From Alcaligenaceae bacterium (GTDB lineage Bacteria; Pseudomonadota; Gammaproteobacteria; Burkholderiales; Burkholderiaceae_B): a stretch of 64,000 nucleotides of DNA. The notes under the pieces were generated by a model that was not told the origin of the DNA, did not search any database, and saw nothing but the letters and a program-made list of their open reading frames with translations. The translations under genes were made by a program, and so were the position numbers. How positions within the stretch are numbered: the stretch's first letter is position 1; the number at the start of each line of letters is the position of its first letter. Below are positions 9,495 to 19,277 of the stretch, one piece after another. The DNA lies in assembly GCA_013416485.1 (NCBI GenBank), contig JACCEO010000004.1, positions 62,001 through 126,000 on the forward strand. The letters run 5' to 3'.

Positions 9495-10853
9495 ATGTCA
9501 CAGACTCTTAATCCTTCGCACACGCCTTTATGGGATGACGCCATGACAGCCAGCGGCGATGCTCGTGGCCATCGGGGCAAACCTGATTGGTCAGACATCG
9601 TCTTTTTTCTGTTGCTGTCGGCAGGAGCCGCTTATGCGTTGTTTACCTACAGCGACGCTATGGACTACTACGAAAAACTGATACTGGCCGGTTCAGTACT
9701 GGGTTTCAGCTGGATGGCGTGGCTGTGGCGGCCTTTGCGCACGGTGATGGTGCTTAGCGGACTAACCGCTTTGTTTGCTGTTTGGTTATATAGCAATGGC
9801 CAAGGACTGGCAAATGGCGATATCACCCGAGCAGACACCGTGTTTTTCCTGAAATACTTGTTTTCGTCGCAGTCTGCCATCTTGTGGATGTGCGCTTTGT
9901 TTGTGCTGGCCACCATTACTTATTGGATAGGAATATTCAGTAAAACGGCAGCTTGGCTAGGTACGGTACTAACATGGAGTGCAGTGTATGCAGGTGTAGT
10001 GGGCTTGCTGGTGCGCTGGCGCGAAGGGCATTTACTGGGGCCTGATATCGGCCATATCCCCGTTAGCAACCTGTACGAAGTGTTTGTGCTGTTCGCCTTG
10101 ATTACAGCCTTGTTCTATTTGTACTACGAGCGCCGTTACGCGACTCGCGCCCTAGGTGGCTTTGTGTTGTTGGTTATTACCTCGGTGGTGGTTTTTCTGT
10201 TGTGGTATTCCTTTACGCGTGATGCCTTCCAGATACAGCCCTTGGTTCCCGCACTAAAAAGCTGGTGGATGAAGCTACATGTACCAGCGAACTTTATCGG
10301 TTATGGCACGTTTTCCTTAGCAGCTATGGTGGGCTTTGCTTATCTGGTCAAGGAGAATGGTGAAACTCGCTCGTGGACCAAGTTGGCTCCGGTGTTTCTG
10401 CTGGGCGCGGTTTTGTGCGCCGAACCCATGATTTTTGGTTCAGGGGAGCTGTCAGCTACCTGGATGCTGTATTTCGGCATAGGTGCGTTGGTGGTAGGTA
10501 CCATATTGGCATTTCGTGGACCTATTTCCACCAAGCTGCCTTCTTTGGAAATCCTAGATGACATCATGTACAGGGCCATTGCAGTAGGCTTTGCCTTTTT
10601 TACGGTGGCTACTATATTGGGCGCACTGTGGGCAGCCGATGCCTGGGGTACGTACTGGCAGTGGGATCCGAAAGAAACGTGGGCGCTGATAGTTTGGCTG
10701 AATTACGCCGCCTGGTTGCATATGCGCCTTATCAAAGGACTCCGGGGTTCTATGGCAGCTTACTGGGCCTTGGCTGGTCTGTTAATTACTAGCTTTGCTT
10801 TCCTAGGTGTGAATATGTTCTTGTCAGGTTTGCATTCTTACGGCGAAATCTAA
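9495..10853 (+). CDS. ccsB: Cytochrome c biogenesis protein CcsB/CcsA (heme handling, WWD family)
   Basis: This is the polytopic partner of ResB in System II cytochrome c maturation. The 452-residue protein has many hydrophobic helices and the tryptophan-rich WWD-type motif WGTYWQWDPKETWALIVWL (about residues 378-396), which holds heme at the periplasmic face. Conserved histidines lie in the flanking helices (e.g. KLHVPANFIGY, HMRLIKG, GLHSYG). AAGG precedes the ATG. It is cotranscribed with resB. System II, rather than the Ccm system, is expected in this family. Confidence 0.94.
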   Translation: MSQTLNPSHTPLWDDAMTASGDARGHRGKPDWSDIVFFLLLSAGAAYALFTYSDAMDYYEKLILAGSVLGFSWMAWLWRPLRTVMVLSGLTALFAVWLYSNGQGLANGDITRADTVFFLKYLFSSQSAILWMCALFVLATITYWIGIFSKTAAWLGTVLTWSAVYAGVVGLLVRWREGHLLGPDIGHIPVSNLYEVFVLFALITALFYLYYERRYATRALGGFVLLVITSVVVFLLWYSFTRDAFQIQPLVPALKSWWMKLHVPANFIGYGTFSLAAMVGFAYLVKENGETRSWTKLAPVFLLGAVLCAEPMIFGSGELSATWMLYFGIGALVVGTILAFRGPISTKLPSLEILDDIMYRAIAVGFAFFTVATILGALWAADAWGTYWQWDPKETWALIVWLNYAAWLHMRLIKGLRGSMAAYWALAGLLITSFAFLGVNMFLSGLHSYGEI

Positions 10854-10954
10854 AAGTATGGCGGCGGCGCCAATTGACAGCGCCAGTTTATTAACTTACG
10901 GTAGCAGTTCGTCCTAAACGTAACAAGAACAATCAACTACCGTATATAGGTTAA

Positions 10955-12001
10955 ATGTTGCACACGAATCAGGCTCCTAGCATTAAGATCAGGGCTAATC
11001 ATCTAGTTGATCAGGTGTTTTCGACCCAACTTGAAATACTACAGTCTGTTCTGCCACTCAGGGGATGGTTACTGGGCTATGACTACGGCGACCACTTAGG
11101 AGTCATGGCTTCTATTGGCGAGTTCACCGGTGTCTCCCAGGCGGTTTGTGCATCCATGATGCTTCGTGGAAGCTGGTTGCCACAGAAAGAATGCGCTGTG
11201 GCATGCTGTAGCATGGAAAATGCATTGGATGAACTTCAGGGGCTGGTTTCAACAGCCAGATTTCCTGATCAAACTGGTAATGGCCTGGGCAAGCATCACT
11301 TACATGTGGTTCGCATGGCGTTGAATACTTCGGATAAGGCTAACCAAGCGTATTTATTTGGTTTATCGGATATTTGCCCTTGCTCTACTCTGAATAGTGT
11401 GCAAAACCAAGTCTCTCAGTGTCTTGAGGCCATAGGCTTGATTGTGGCCTTGCACACTGAGCTTTCTGCACTCAACCAGCGTGCCACCCAAATTCAACGT
11501 GACGCCTTTATTGATACCCTGACCTTGGTTATGAACCGGGCAGGGTGGAACCATGCTTTACTGCAGTTAGATACCGAAAAGCCCTCTACGGCGGCTGGTG
11601 CTGCCATCATTATGCTGGATTTGGATCTTTTAAAAGAGGTCAACGATAGCCAAGGACACAGTGCTGGTGACGATTTGCTGTGCTTAACCGCCCGCACCAT
11701 TACATCTGTACTGCGCAGCGAAGACCTGGTGGCTCGTCTGGGCGGTGATGAATTTGGGATTCTTGTTAAGAATGCTACCCCTAACAGTGCCAATCTACTA
11801 ATGCGACGTTTGAAAGACGCTTTTGATGCCGCAAAAATAGGAATATCTATGGGTTCGGCGATGCAATCGGAAGTCGATAATAGTTTACAAGCTACAGTAG
11901 AAATGGCCGATAAACGTATGTACGCCGACAAACGCGCGAAACCAGTCACTGGAAAGCACTACCTGGATTGGATGCTGGGCCGTGTAGGGAATTCGGCCTA
12001 A
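10955..12001 (+). CDS. Diguanylate cyclase (GGDEF domain)
   Basis: This cytoplasmic protein (348 residues) should make cyclic di-GMP from two GTP. The C-terminal GGDEF domain (about 185-345) has the intact GGDEF signature at about 263-267. Exactly five residues upstream is RSED (about 254-257), the RxxD product-inhibition site. The N-terminal 170 residues show no membrane helix and several cysteines, including CAVACCSMENAL and CPCSTL. They may be a GAF-like or other sensory domain, but I cannot assign it. The gene converges on a GGDEF-EAL gene with a 21-base gap. Confidence 0.88.
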   Translation: MLHTNQAPSIKIRANHLVDQVFSTQLEILQSVLPLRGWLLGYDYGDHLGVMASIGEFTGVSQAVCASMMLRGSWLPQKECAVACCSMENALDELQGLVSTARFPDQTGNGLGKHHLHVVRMALNTSDKANQAYLFGLSDICPCSTLNSVQNQVSQCLEAIGLIVALHTELSALNQRATQIQRDAFIDTLTLVMNRAGWNHALLQLDTEKPSTAAGAAIIMLDLDLLKEVNDSQGHSAGDDLLCLTARTITSVLRSEDLVARLGGDEFGILVKNATPNSANLLMRRLKDAFDAAKIGISMGSAMQSEVDNSLQATVEMADKRMYADKRAKPVTGKHYLDWMLGRVGNSA

Positions 12002-12022
12002 GCATAATGGCTGGTAGCAATA

Positions 12023-14992
12023 CTAGACGTTTGCTGGTCTAGTAGGTAGTGGGACTTTATGTTTTGGCCACGCTTTTTGATGGACTGACTGCTGGGCCCG
12101 ACTGATGAATTCGCTAGTTTCGGGGTTCATGATCAGGTCGTTAACAGTACGGGCATTAAGTATGTCGGCAGGGGCTTGAGCCCGTGAAATAACCCATCCT
12201 TGCGCGTAATCTACCCCTAGATCTTGCAAGGCCTGTAAGGTGGCACAGTCCTCTACCCATTCGGCAATGACTTTCATGCCTAGGTTGCGAGCTAATTCAA
12301 CGATGGCCTTGACGATGGCTGTGTTGGTTTCATTGGCCAGCATGTCTTTGATTAGTGCACCATCAATTTTGATGGCATCGGCAGGTAATTCTTTAAGGTA
12401 AGAAAATGAGGTGTAGCCTGCCCCAAAGTCATCCAGCGCAATACGTATGCCCATAGCCTGTAAACGGCCCATGAGGCGGCGAGTACGGTTTAGATCTTGT
12501 AGGGCAACACCTTCAGTGATTTCCACCAGCAGGCGACGTGCTAGATGCCCGTAGGTAGCTAGTATCCCAAATAGCGACTCCATGAATTTTTCGTCATTCA
12601 GTGAGACACCGCTAAGGTTAATACTGACTAGCTGGGTTTTATTTAGGCGTGAGTCATGTTTTGCCAGCCACTCTAAGGTGGCCAGGAAGACCCATTTATC
12701 TATTGTGGTGATGGTGCCACTGGTTTCCGCCGCACTAACAATGCGATTGGTGGGAATTAAAGTCCCGTTAGAGTCGCGCACCCGTAGCAAAACCTCGAAG
12801 TCCATAGTGTCTAGGGGGCGATGCAAAGACATAATAGGCTGCATTTCCAGATACAGACCGCGTGGTGAATCGCCGCCTTCAAGCTGGTCGAATAGTCGTA
12901 ATTCTTCGTGGTGTTCTAGGAGTTCTGGCGAGTTGTGTTCATACACCATGACGTCAGCATGTTGCTTGCGCGCGTCACGGCAGGCCCTGCTAGCGGCTGA
13001 AATGGCGTCTTTGGCCAGCATTTGGCTGTTGATGTCTATGACGCCTACAGCGGCACGCATGTGAAAAGCGCGTCCATCGACCTGGAAGCTTACGGTGTTC
13101 AATGACGCCGCTATTTCTTGGGCTGCGGGTTCGACCTCGCTGGCCGAGGCGTTGGGGAACAAGATGATAAATTCGTCACCACCTATGCGCCCCAGTTGCT
13201 GTTGTTCCGTAAGGGCGATTTTAATGCGTTGGCAGACCTGCTTCAGGACTTCATCACCCGCGGTATGGCCGAACATGCCGTTAATGCGCTTGAAATGATC
13301 CAGATCCAAATAGGCTAGGGCACAGGGTTCGCCATCAGGGATCTTGCCTAATGATTCGTCCAGGGCTTTTTCTATGCCAGTGCGATTCAAGACTTCCGTT
13401 AGGGGGTCTTGGTCTAACTGGTTGCGTAGCTTTTGTATGATTTCAGTGCGTGCCGTGACATCTTGCAAAGAGCCTTCGATTTGGCCATTGGCCATAGCTA
13501 CGCGTATGACGAAGTGTTTGGGAAGCGTGGGGTCACTAACGGGACAGTGGCGATCAATATCAATATCGACGCCTGACAGCGTTTTCTTGGCCAGAATGTG
13601 CCAGTTTTGGTCTGGGAAATAGTCTGTCCATACTGGCGCTGGATCATCATTCATGGAAAAACCCAGCATTTGTTCGGTGACCTGGTTGGCGCGTAAAAAT
13701 ACGCCATCGCTATCCAGAGTGAACAGGCCTACAGGGGATATCGCATAGTTGCCGATAAGTTCGGTTTGTACCCTAAGGCGCTCGTTACGTTCTTCGCGTA
13801 TACGTTCAGCTACCGCCAGTGCCACCATGACGCTAGACAGTAGTAAGGCAATGACACTATTGAAGATGTCCAGGAAGTCGGTGCGGCCAAAGAAAGCTAA
13901 AGAAGCACCGGACAACAGCACACACAGTGCCATGCTTAATGAAACGATATGCCACAGCCAGATGCGAGAGCGATTGCGGTATAGGACGCGAGACAGCAGA
14001 AAGGCAACCACTGAAATACCAAAGGCGGTGATTACCCACATTAAAGGCTGGAAGGCATCTTGCGGCAGCACTAGGGCGCCCACTAGCAGCACCAGGCCTG
14101 CCATTTGAGCTGTTCGTAGCAGGCGCGGGTAATTAAGCCGATAGTTATTGCGAAATAGTTGAGTAAATAAGGTGTAGGTCAGTAAGTAGTAGCTGGCGAT
14201 GGTCAGTTGCCGAATTTGTGGCATCCATTCCAGAGGTATCAGATAGCCTAGCCATTGCGTGTCCCAGCCCATTGCATAGGCACCTAAGCGCAGATTGCCT
14301 AACAGCCAGGCAGATAGCAAGAGGTAGATCCATTCACGGTTGGTGATGGCAATGACTAGCGTGAATAAGGCGATGGTCAGCAGACCGCCTTCTAGTAGCC
14401 CAGTGCCACGGGCATGTCGCTTGGATGATTTATGCAGGTTAATGACTGGCCATAGCTCAGAGCTAACGACGGTAGGGTGCGCCACAGAAAGCTGGCATAG
14501 CAGTGAGCGGGGGGTAGGCATGGCTCCTAAGATAATGGCAAAACCTTGTTTGCTGGCGCGTAGAGCACCTTCAGAACCACCGCGATACGCTTTACCCATA
14601 GAGCTAAGATCACTGCCGTTCCAGCATTGCACACTTTGTGTGGCGGCGGCTGGGATGTCTATGGATGTGTGGTCGTTATTAGGTTGGGCGGGTACCTTAA
14701 ACAATAACCATGCCTGTTCATCAACCTCGATTGAAAATACAGGGGCCTGTTGGGATAGCATCGACAAGGCTTGCTGTGGATCGCTGGGTGCTGCGCTATC
14801 GGCTAGTGTTTGAAAGGCCAGTGGCTGGCCTTTTTCGAGAGGGTAGAAATTGGGTAGTTTAAATACCGTCAGTAGGGAAAAAAGGATAATCCCGGCTGGA
14901 ATTAAATACAGCGCAATAAGGTAGACAAGACGGCCTGACGCCGCTGCTGAATTGGCAGACAGTAGCTGGCGTATTGCTTGCAACGGCGTCAT
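12023..14992 (-). CDS. Membrane GGDEF-EAL protein with 7TM (DISM-like) sensor region
   Basis: This is a 989-residue c-di-GMP turnover protein. It begins with one N-terminal helix, a periplasmic domain (about 45-190) and a run of seven or so helices (about 195-400) resembling 7TMR-DISM proteins. A PAS-like segment (about 415-510), GGDEF (signature about 604-608) and EAL domain (about 705-955) follow. The EAL domain keeps the main catalytic positions: EVLLR (about 733, EVL variant), the Asn of SINLSG, the Glu of LVEITEG, DDFG (about 854-857) and the Glu of VIAEWVED. No RxxD I-site precedes the GGDEF. Both activities are possible; EAL motifs suggest active phosphodiesterase. Confidence 0.88.
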   Translation of the reverse strand: MTPLQAIRQLLSANSAAASGRLVYLIALYLIPAGIILFSLLTVFKLPNFYPLEKGQPLAFQTLADSAAPSDPQQALSMLSQQAPVFSIEVDEQAWLLFKVPAQPNNDHTSIDIPAAATQSVQCWNGSDLSSMGKAYRGGSEGALRASKQGFAIILGAMPTPRSLLCQLSVAHPTVVSSELWPVINLHKSSKRHARGTGLLEGGLLTIALFTLVIAITNREWIYLLLSAWLLGNLRLGAYAMGWDTQWLGYLIPLEWMPQIRQLTIASYYLLTYTLFTQLFRNNYRLNYPRLLRTAQMAGLVLLVGALVLPQDAFQPLMWVITAFGISVVAFLLSRVLYRNRSRIWLWHIVSLSMALCVLLSGASLAFFGRTDFLDIFNSVIALLLSSVMVALAVAERIREERNERLRVQTELIGNYAISPVGLFTLDSDGVFLRANQVTEQMLGFSMNDDPAPVWTDYFPDQNWHILAKKTLSGVDIDIDRHCPVSDPTLPKHFVIRVAMANGQIEGSLQDVTARTEIIQKLRNQLDQDPLTEVLNRTGIEKALDESLGKIPDGEPCALAYLDLDHFKRINGMFGHTAGDEVLKQVCQRIKIALTEQQQLGRIGGDEFIILFPNASASEVEPAAQEIAASLNTVSFQVDGRAFHMRAAVGVIDINSQMLAKDAISAASRACRDARKQHADVMVYEHNSPELLEHHEELRLFDQLEGGDSPRGLYLEMQPIMSLHRPLDTMDFEVLLRVRDSNGTLIPTNRIVSAAETSGTITTIDKWVFLATLEWLAKHDSRLNKTQLVSINLSGVSLNDEKFMESLFGILATYGHLARRLLVEITEGVALQDLNRTRRLMGRLQAMGIRIALDDFGAGYTSFSYLKELPADAIKIDGALIKDMLANETNTAIVKAIVELARNLGMKVIAEWVEDCATLQALQDLGVDYAQGWVISRAQAPADILNARTVNDLIMNPETSEFISRAQQSVHQKAWPKHKVPLPTRPANV

Positions 14993-15025
14993 GGATTCCT
15001 TGTAGAGTGCAACGGCTAGTAGGTA

Positions 15026-15055
15026 TGTGTACTGTTAATTGTTAATTAATGTCAA
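15026..15055 (-). promoter_or_regulatory. Possible promoter of the GGDEF-EAL gene
   Basis: On the minus strand a perfect TTGACA (+ strand 15050-15055) is followed after 18 bases by TACACA (15026-15031), a weak -10. The surrounding 228-base intergenic stretch (14993-15219) is AT-rich and contains no ORF of note. Confidence 0.35.
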
Positions 15056-15219
15056 TATACACAAGTTTGTGACGTTTTGCGTTCTTATATAACGAAAGGA
15101 AACTATCTTACTGTTATCTTTGTATCCGTTTTTGACATTAACTATTATGAACACTAAGTGCAAATTGTCAGTGACTAACGTCTATTTGCGGGTTTTCTTT
15201 ATTAGAAAGATGTTACTTA

Positions 15220-16485
15220 TTAAGGCAATACTGTTTCGGAAGAGAACAGGCTAGCTACAGTTTCGCGTGGGCGTACAACGTGCGCTTGAGTGCCATCAAC
15301 CATGATTTCAGCGGCTCTGGGGCGAGTGTTGTAGTGGCTGGCCATAGTAAAGGCATAGGCACCTGCCGACATAATCGCTAACAAGTCTCCTTCTGCCAGG
15401 GCAAAGTCACGATCGCGGGCCAGCCAGTCACCACTTTCGCAAATGGGCCCTACGATATCGTAGGTTTTTTTGGTGGCTTCGGTGCGTGGTGTGACGGCTT
15501 CTACGCTGTGCCAAGCATCGTATAGCGTGGGGCGCAGTAAGTCATTCATGGCAGCATCCACAATGGCAAAGTTTTTGGCTGGGGCGTGCTTCAGGTATTC
15601 CACAGTGGTCAGTAATACACCGGCATTACCCACCAGTGAACGACCAGGTTCCAAGACCAGTTGCAAATGACCTAGTTGGTGATGGTCTAGGGCGGCAAAG
15701 ACTTTGGCTAGCAGTACAGATGGTGCCAATAAGGTTTCATCGGTGTAGCGTATGCCAATACCGCCGCCTAGATCCAGGTGTTTTAGCGTAATGCCATTGG
15801 CTTGTAGGGCTTTAATCAGAACGATCAGTTTGTCCAGAGCGTCCAGATAAGGTGCTACTTCTGTGATTTGCGAACCAATATGGCAATCGACTCCGACGAT
15901 GTCTAGCCCAGGTAGTGTGGCGGCTAGGGTGTAGATGCGTACAGCATCGTCGATATCTATGCCGAATTTATTTTCTTTAAGTCCGGTAGAAATATATGGG
16001 TGAGTATGGGCATCTACATCGGGATTGACCCGTAAGGATACGGGCGCCGTCAGATTTAAAGCGACAGCCACATCAGATAGTCGCAGCAGTTCGGATTCGG
16101 ACTCCACGTTAAAGCATTTGACGCCTGCTTGTAGGGCAGCTTGTAATTCCCATGTTTGCTTGCCTACGCCTGAAAAAACAATGCGTGCGGGATCACCGCC
16201 TATGGCAAGTACACGGGCTAGTTCACCGCCTGAAACAATATCAAAACCAGAACCTAGTTGGCGAAATTCATTCAGCACCGCTAGGTTGGAGTTGGCCTTC
16301 ATGCCAAAACACACCAATACGTCACGGTCACCTGCAGCGCTGCGATAGGCCTCCCAGGCATCGTGCAAAGCCTGACGGGAGTATACATACAAGGGCGTGC
16401 CATGATCGTGAGCCAGATTTGCCAGGGAAATTTCTTCAGCGTGCAAGACGCCATCTTTAAACTGGAAGTGAGGGGCTACAGTCAT
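15220..16485 (-). CDS. lysA: Diaminopimelate decarboxylase
   Basis: LysA is the PLP enzyme that makes L-lysine from meso-diaminopimelate. The 421-residue product has the PLP-lysine motif FGMKANSN (K at about 63), HIGSQ, the glycine-rich LDLGGGIGI and EPGRSLVGNAG for phosphate binding, and CESGDWLARDR near the C-terminal active site. I start it at the ATG 16485 (MTVAPHFQF). The open frame extends 49 codons upstream into lptM but is not conserved there. It is the third gene of ponA-lptM-lysA. Confidence 0.95.
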   Translation of the reverse strand: MTVAPHFQFKDGVLHAEEISLANLAHDHGTPLYVYSRQALHDAWEAYRSAAGDRDVLVCFGMKANSNLAVLNEFRQLGSGFDIVSGGELARVLAIGGDPARIVFSGVGKQTWELQAALQAGVKCFNVESESELLRLSDVAVALNLTAPVSLRVNPDVDAHTHPYISTGLKENKFGIDIDDAVRIYTLAATLPGLDIVGVDCHIGSQITEVAPYLDALDKLIVLIKALQANGITLKHLDLGGGIGIRYTDETLLAPSVLLAKVFAALDHHQLGHLQLVLEPGRSLVGNAGVLLTTVEYLKHAPAKNFAIVDAAMNDLLRPTLYDAWHSVEAVTPRTEATKKTYDIVGPICESGDWLARDRDFALAEGDLLAIMSAGAYAFTMASHYNTRPRAAEIMVDGTQAHVVRPRETVASLFSSETVLP

Positions 16486-16526
16486 GGTTTTAGTGTTTCG
16501 GTAAGCAGGGTTGAAAGAGTCTAGGC

Positions 16527-16733
16527 TTAATTGGCTGATTCGGTCAGTGGTTGCTGGGGCGCGGGCGGCACAGTTAAGGCGGCATCGGGTTCCGGTGGGG
16601 TAGGCATGTAAAGCGGCCCTTTGTAGCCACAAGCAGTCAAACTGGCAGCCAGGACTATGCCTGCCACAGTTCGGGCAAGGGTGGGCGTATGCTGAAGGGC
16701 AGAGCGCATAGGGTGATTCGCTTTAATAGACAT
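16527..16733 (-). CDS. lptM: LptM-like small lipoprotein (YifL family)
   Basis: This 68-residue lipoprotein has a signal sequence, the lipobox LTAC and the family signature CGYKGPLYMP right after the lipidated cysteine. A proline-rich tail follows. In E. coli LptM helps the LptDE lipopolysaccharide translocon reach its mature disulfide state. Placement immediately before lysA is typical in betaproteobacteria. It starts two bases after the ponA stop. The first ATG (16733) and the ATG eight codons later are both possible starts. Confidence 0.85.
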   Translation of the reverse strand: MSIKANHPMRSALQHTPTLARTVAGIVLAASLTACGYKGPLYMPTPPEPDAALTVPPAPQQPLTESAN

Positions 16734-16735
16734 CG

Positions 16736-19162
16736 TTAAAAGGGGACCCGATTATTGGACTGATTGCCGCTATCGTGACTCAGTTGGTTTAACAAGTCAC
16801 CAATACCGTCTGGTTCCGAAGAGCCGTCTAGTATAGGGTCAAAGGGTGAGGGCAAGCCAACGCGTGCAATTGCTTGACCCGGAGGGAATTCCGCGAAGTA
16901 GTAATCGCCATCGATTTTGCTGAGTCCATCAGGCATGGGGCCTAGTGGTGTTTGTGGTTGGTCTTTAAGGGCAACACGCATATAGTCCAACCAGATGGGC
17001 AGAGATACCCCGCCACCGGTTTCACCTGAGCCCAAGGAGCGAGGCTGGTCAAAGCCCATCCAGGCGACGCCCACAAGCTTGGGTGTGAAGCCGGCAAACC
17101 AGGCGTCTACAGATTCGTTGGTGGTTCCGGTTTTACCTGCCAGGTCATTACGTTTGAGTTCACGACTGGCGCGTGCTCCTGTACCAGAGGTGGCCACGCC
17201 ACGCATCATGTCGTTCATGACGTAGGCGGTGCGAGGGTCGATGGCGCGTGCTGCGGCATCACCCGCTACGGTGGGCCTGGATTGCATGATGACTTTGCCA
17301 TCGCTGTCGGTGACGTGATCGATCAGGTAGGGCGGTACGCGATAGCCGCCGTTGGCAAACACGCTAAAGCCGCTGGCCAATTGTAGTGGCGTGACGCTAC
17401 CTGCACCTAGCGCCAGTGGCAGTACGGCAGGCTGGCGTTCGCGATCGAAACCGAAGCGTGTGATGTAGTCCTGAACGTATTTAGGACCTACCGCTTGCAT
17501 GATACGTATGGACACCATGTTTTTAGACTTGTACAAACCTTGACGCATGGTCAGCATGGGTTCGTAGGTACTACCGTAGTTTTTCGGTGCCCAGGCTTTG
17601 GAGCCAGTTTGGGCCGCCGTCAACACAAAGGGTTCATCAGAGATTTGTGTAGCTGGTGTCAGGCCGCGTTCTAGCGCAGACGCGTAAATAAACGGTTTGA
17701 AAGCCGAACCGGGCTGGCGCCAAGCTTGAGTGGCGCGGTTAAATTTGCCTTCGACAAACTGGAAACCGCCGACCAGGGCCTGTATTGCGCCATCTTGGGA
17801 ACGCAGCGAGACAAAAGCCGCTTGCACTGCCGGCATATTTAGGATTTCCCAAGCCTCGCCGTTTCTATGGATATAGACGACAGAGCCACGCTGAATTTTG
17901 ACTTTGGCATCGGCTTTAGGCACCAGGGCACGGGCAATAACGCGTAAGGCGCTTTTGTCGGTGATGTCTATGATCTCATTAGCAGTTCTGGCGACAGTGA
18001 CTTTGGTGGGGCTGGCATCCAGCACAACAGCCGTCAGCATGTCGTCACGGTCTGGGTATTTTTCCTGCAAGCCGTCTAATAAGGCGTCCAGTTGGGCGGC
18101 TGTATTTTCTATGCCAGCGGGCAGATTTAAGGTTTCTTCAGGGCCGGGGTAACGTGCGCGTCGCGTGTAGGCCAGTATGCCGTTATGCACCGCTTGGTAT
18201 GCTGCTTCTTGGTCAACCGACTGTACCGTGGTGTAGACATTAAAGCCGCGTGAGTAAATGTTGTCTTGGTAGACGCCATATAACAGCTGGCGAGCCAGTT
18301 CAGCGACATAATCGCCGTGTATAGCGTAGCCACCTGCAGGTGTACCCAGGGCAGATTTCAACACTATGGGTTGATCTACGGCTTCCTGGTATTCCGTATC
18401 GGTGATGTAGCCTAGGCTTTTCATGCGGCCCAACACATACATTTGGCGCGAACGGGCGCGCTCATAGTTGGCAATGGGGTTAAAACGTGACGGGGCTTTG
18501 GGAATGCCAGCTAGCATAGCGGCTTCGGCCAGGGTGATTTCACCCAGTGGCTTACCAAAATACGTCCGTGAGGCGGCAGCAAATCCATATGACCTATGGC
18601 CCAGATAGATTTGGTTCATGTAAAGATCCAGGATCTGGTCTTTGCTAAGCGTGGCTTCGATTTTAAACGTTAGTAGAAGTTCGTAGAACTTACGGGTATA
18701 AGTTTTTTCTGACGACAGGTAGAAGTTACGTGCTACCTGCATGGTGATAGTACTGGCGCCCTGCGTTTTTGCCATATGAGTCAGGTTAGCGATACTGGCA
18801 CGCGCGACGCCAGTCCAGTCTATGCCACCATGCTGGTAAAACCTGTCGTCTTCGGCTGATAAAATAGCCAGCTTCATGACATCGGGGATTTCATGGAAGC
18901 GTAGGACATTACGGCGTTCTTCACCGAATTCGCCAATTAAGACTTTGTCGGCGGTGTAAATTCGTAATGGAACCCTGGGCCGATAATCTATCATGGCACC
19001 AAGGTCGGGTAAGTTGGGCCAAGCTAAGGCGAGGGCTAGCGAAACCAGTAAGGCACCGCATACCCCAAGCCCAGCCACAAAAATGGCTGACTTAAGAAAG
19101 AAGCGGCCTAGCCACGATGTGGAAGAGCCGGATGAAGATTGGGTGGTGTCAGAAGAACTCAT
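16736..19162 (-). CDS. mrcA: Penicillin-binding protein 1A (class A, bifunctional)
   Basis: This 808-residue peptidoglycan synthase is anchored by an N-terminal helix (about 23-50). The glycosyltransferase domain contains EDDRFYQHGGIDWTG and GASTITMQVARNFYL. An OB-like insert follows. The transpeptidase domain has SxxK in QPGSAFKPFIYAS, the SKN in KSKNMVS and KTGTT. All catalytic motifs are intact. It heads the operon ponA-lptM-lysA and is divergent from aroK with 115 bases between them. Confidence 0.95.
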   Translation of the reverse strand: MSSSDTTQSSSGSSTSWLGRFFLKSAIFVAGLGVCGALLVSLALALAWPNLPDLGAMIDYRPRVPLRIYTADKVLIGEFGEERRNVLRFHEIPDVMKLAILSAEDDRFYQHGGIDWTGVARASIANLTHMAKTQGASTITMQVARNFYLSSEKTYTRKFYELLLTFKIEATLSKDQILDLYMNQIYLGHRSYGFAAASRTYFGKPLGEITLAEAAMLAGIPKAPSRFNPIANYERARSRQMYVLGRMKSLGYITDTEYQEAVDQPIVLKSALGTPAGGYAIHGDYVAELARQLLYGVYQDNIYSRGFNVYTTVQSVDQEAAYQAVHNGILAYTRRARYPGPEETLNLPAGIENTAAQLDALLDGLQEKYPDRDDMLTAVVLDASPTKVTVARTANEIIDITDKSALRVIARALVPKADAKVKIQRGSVVYIHRNGEAWEILNMPAVQAAFVSLRSQDGAIQALVGGFQFVEGKFNRATQAWRQPGSAFKPFIYASALERGLTPATQISDEPFVLTAAQTGSKAWAPKNYGSTYEPMLTMRQGLYKSKNMVSIRIMQAVGPKYVQDYITRFGFDRERQPAVLPLALGAGSVTPLQLASGFSVFANGGYRVPPYLIDHVTDSDGKVIMQSRPTVAGDAAARAIDPRTAYVMNDMMRGVATSGTGARASRELKRNDLAGKTGTTNESVDAWFAGFTPKLVGVAWMGFDQPRSLGSGETGGGVSLPIWLDYMRVALKDQPQTPLGPMPDGLSKIDGDYYFAEFPPGQAIARVGLPSPFDPILDGSSEPDGIGDLLNQLSHDSGNQSNNRVPF

Positions 19163-19277
19163 TGGGGGCGATTTTAAGTCCGATAATGGCCAGACTATGA
19201 TTTACGCAGTAGGTTTATGTAACCGAATAAAGCAGTGTAGCGGTGTAGACCGAGAAAGCAAGTAGGATAATACACAA

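Noticed and set aside
10897-10944. 8-bp inverted repeat TACGGTAG/CTACCGTA before the GGDEF gene
   Set aside because: The arms are 32 bases apart and there is no T-run; too weak to call an operator or terminator.
12021-12044. TACTAGAC/GTCTAGTA hairpin at the convergent GGDEF and GGDEF-EAL ends as a terminator
   Set aside because: It is a perfect 8-bp stem but AT-rich, lacks T-runs on both sides and overlaps the stop of the GGDEF-EAL gene, so termination there is not supported.
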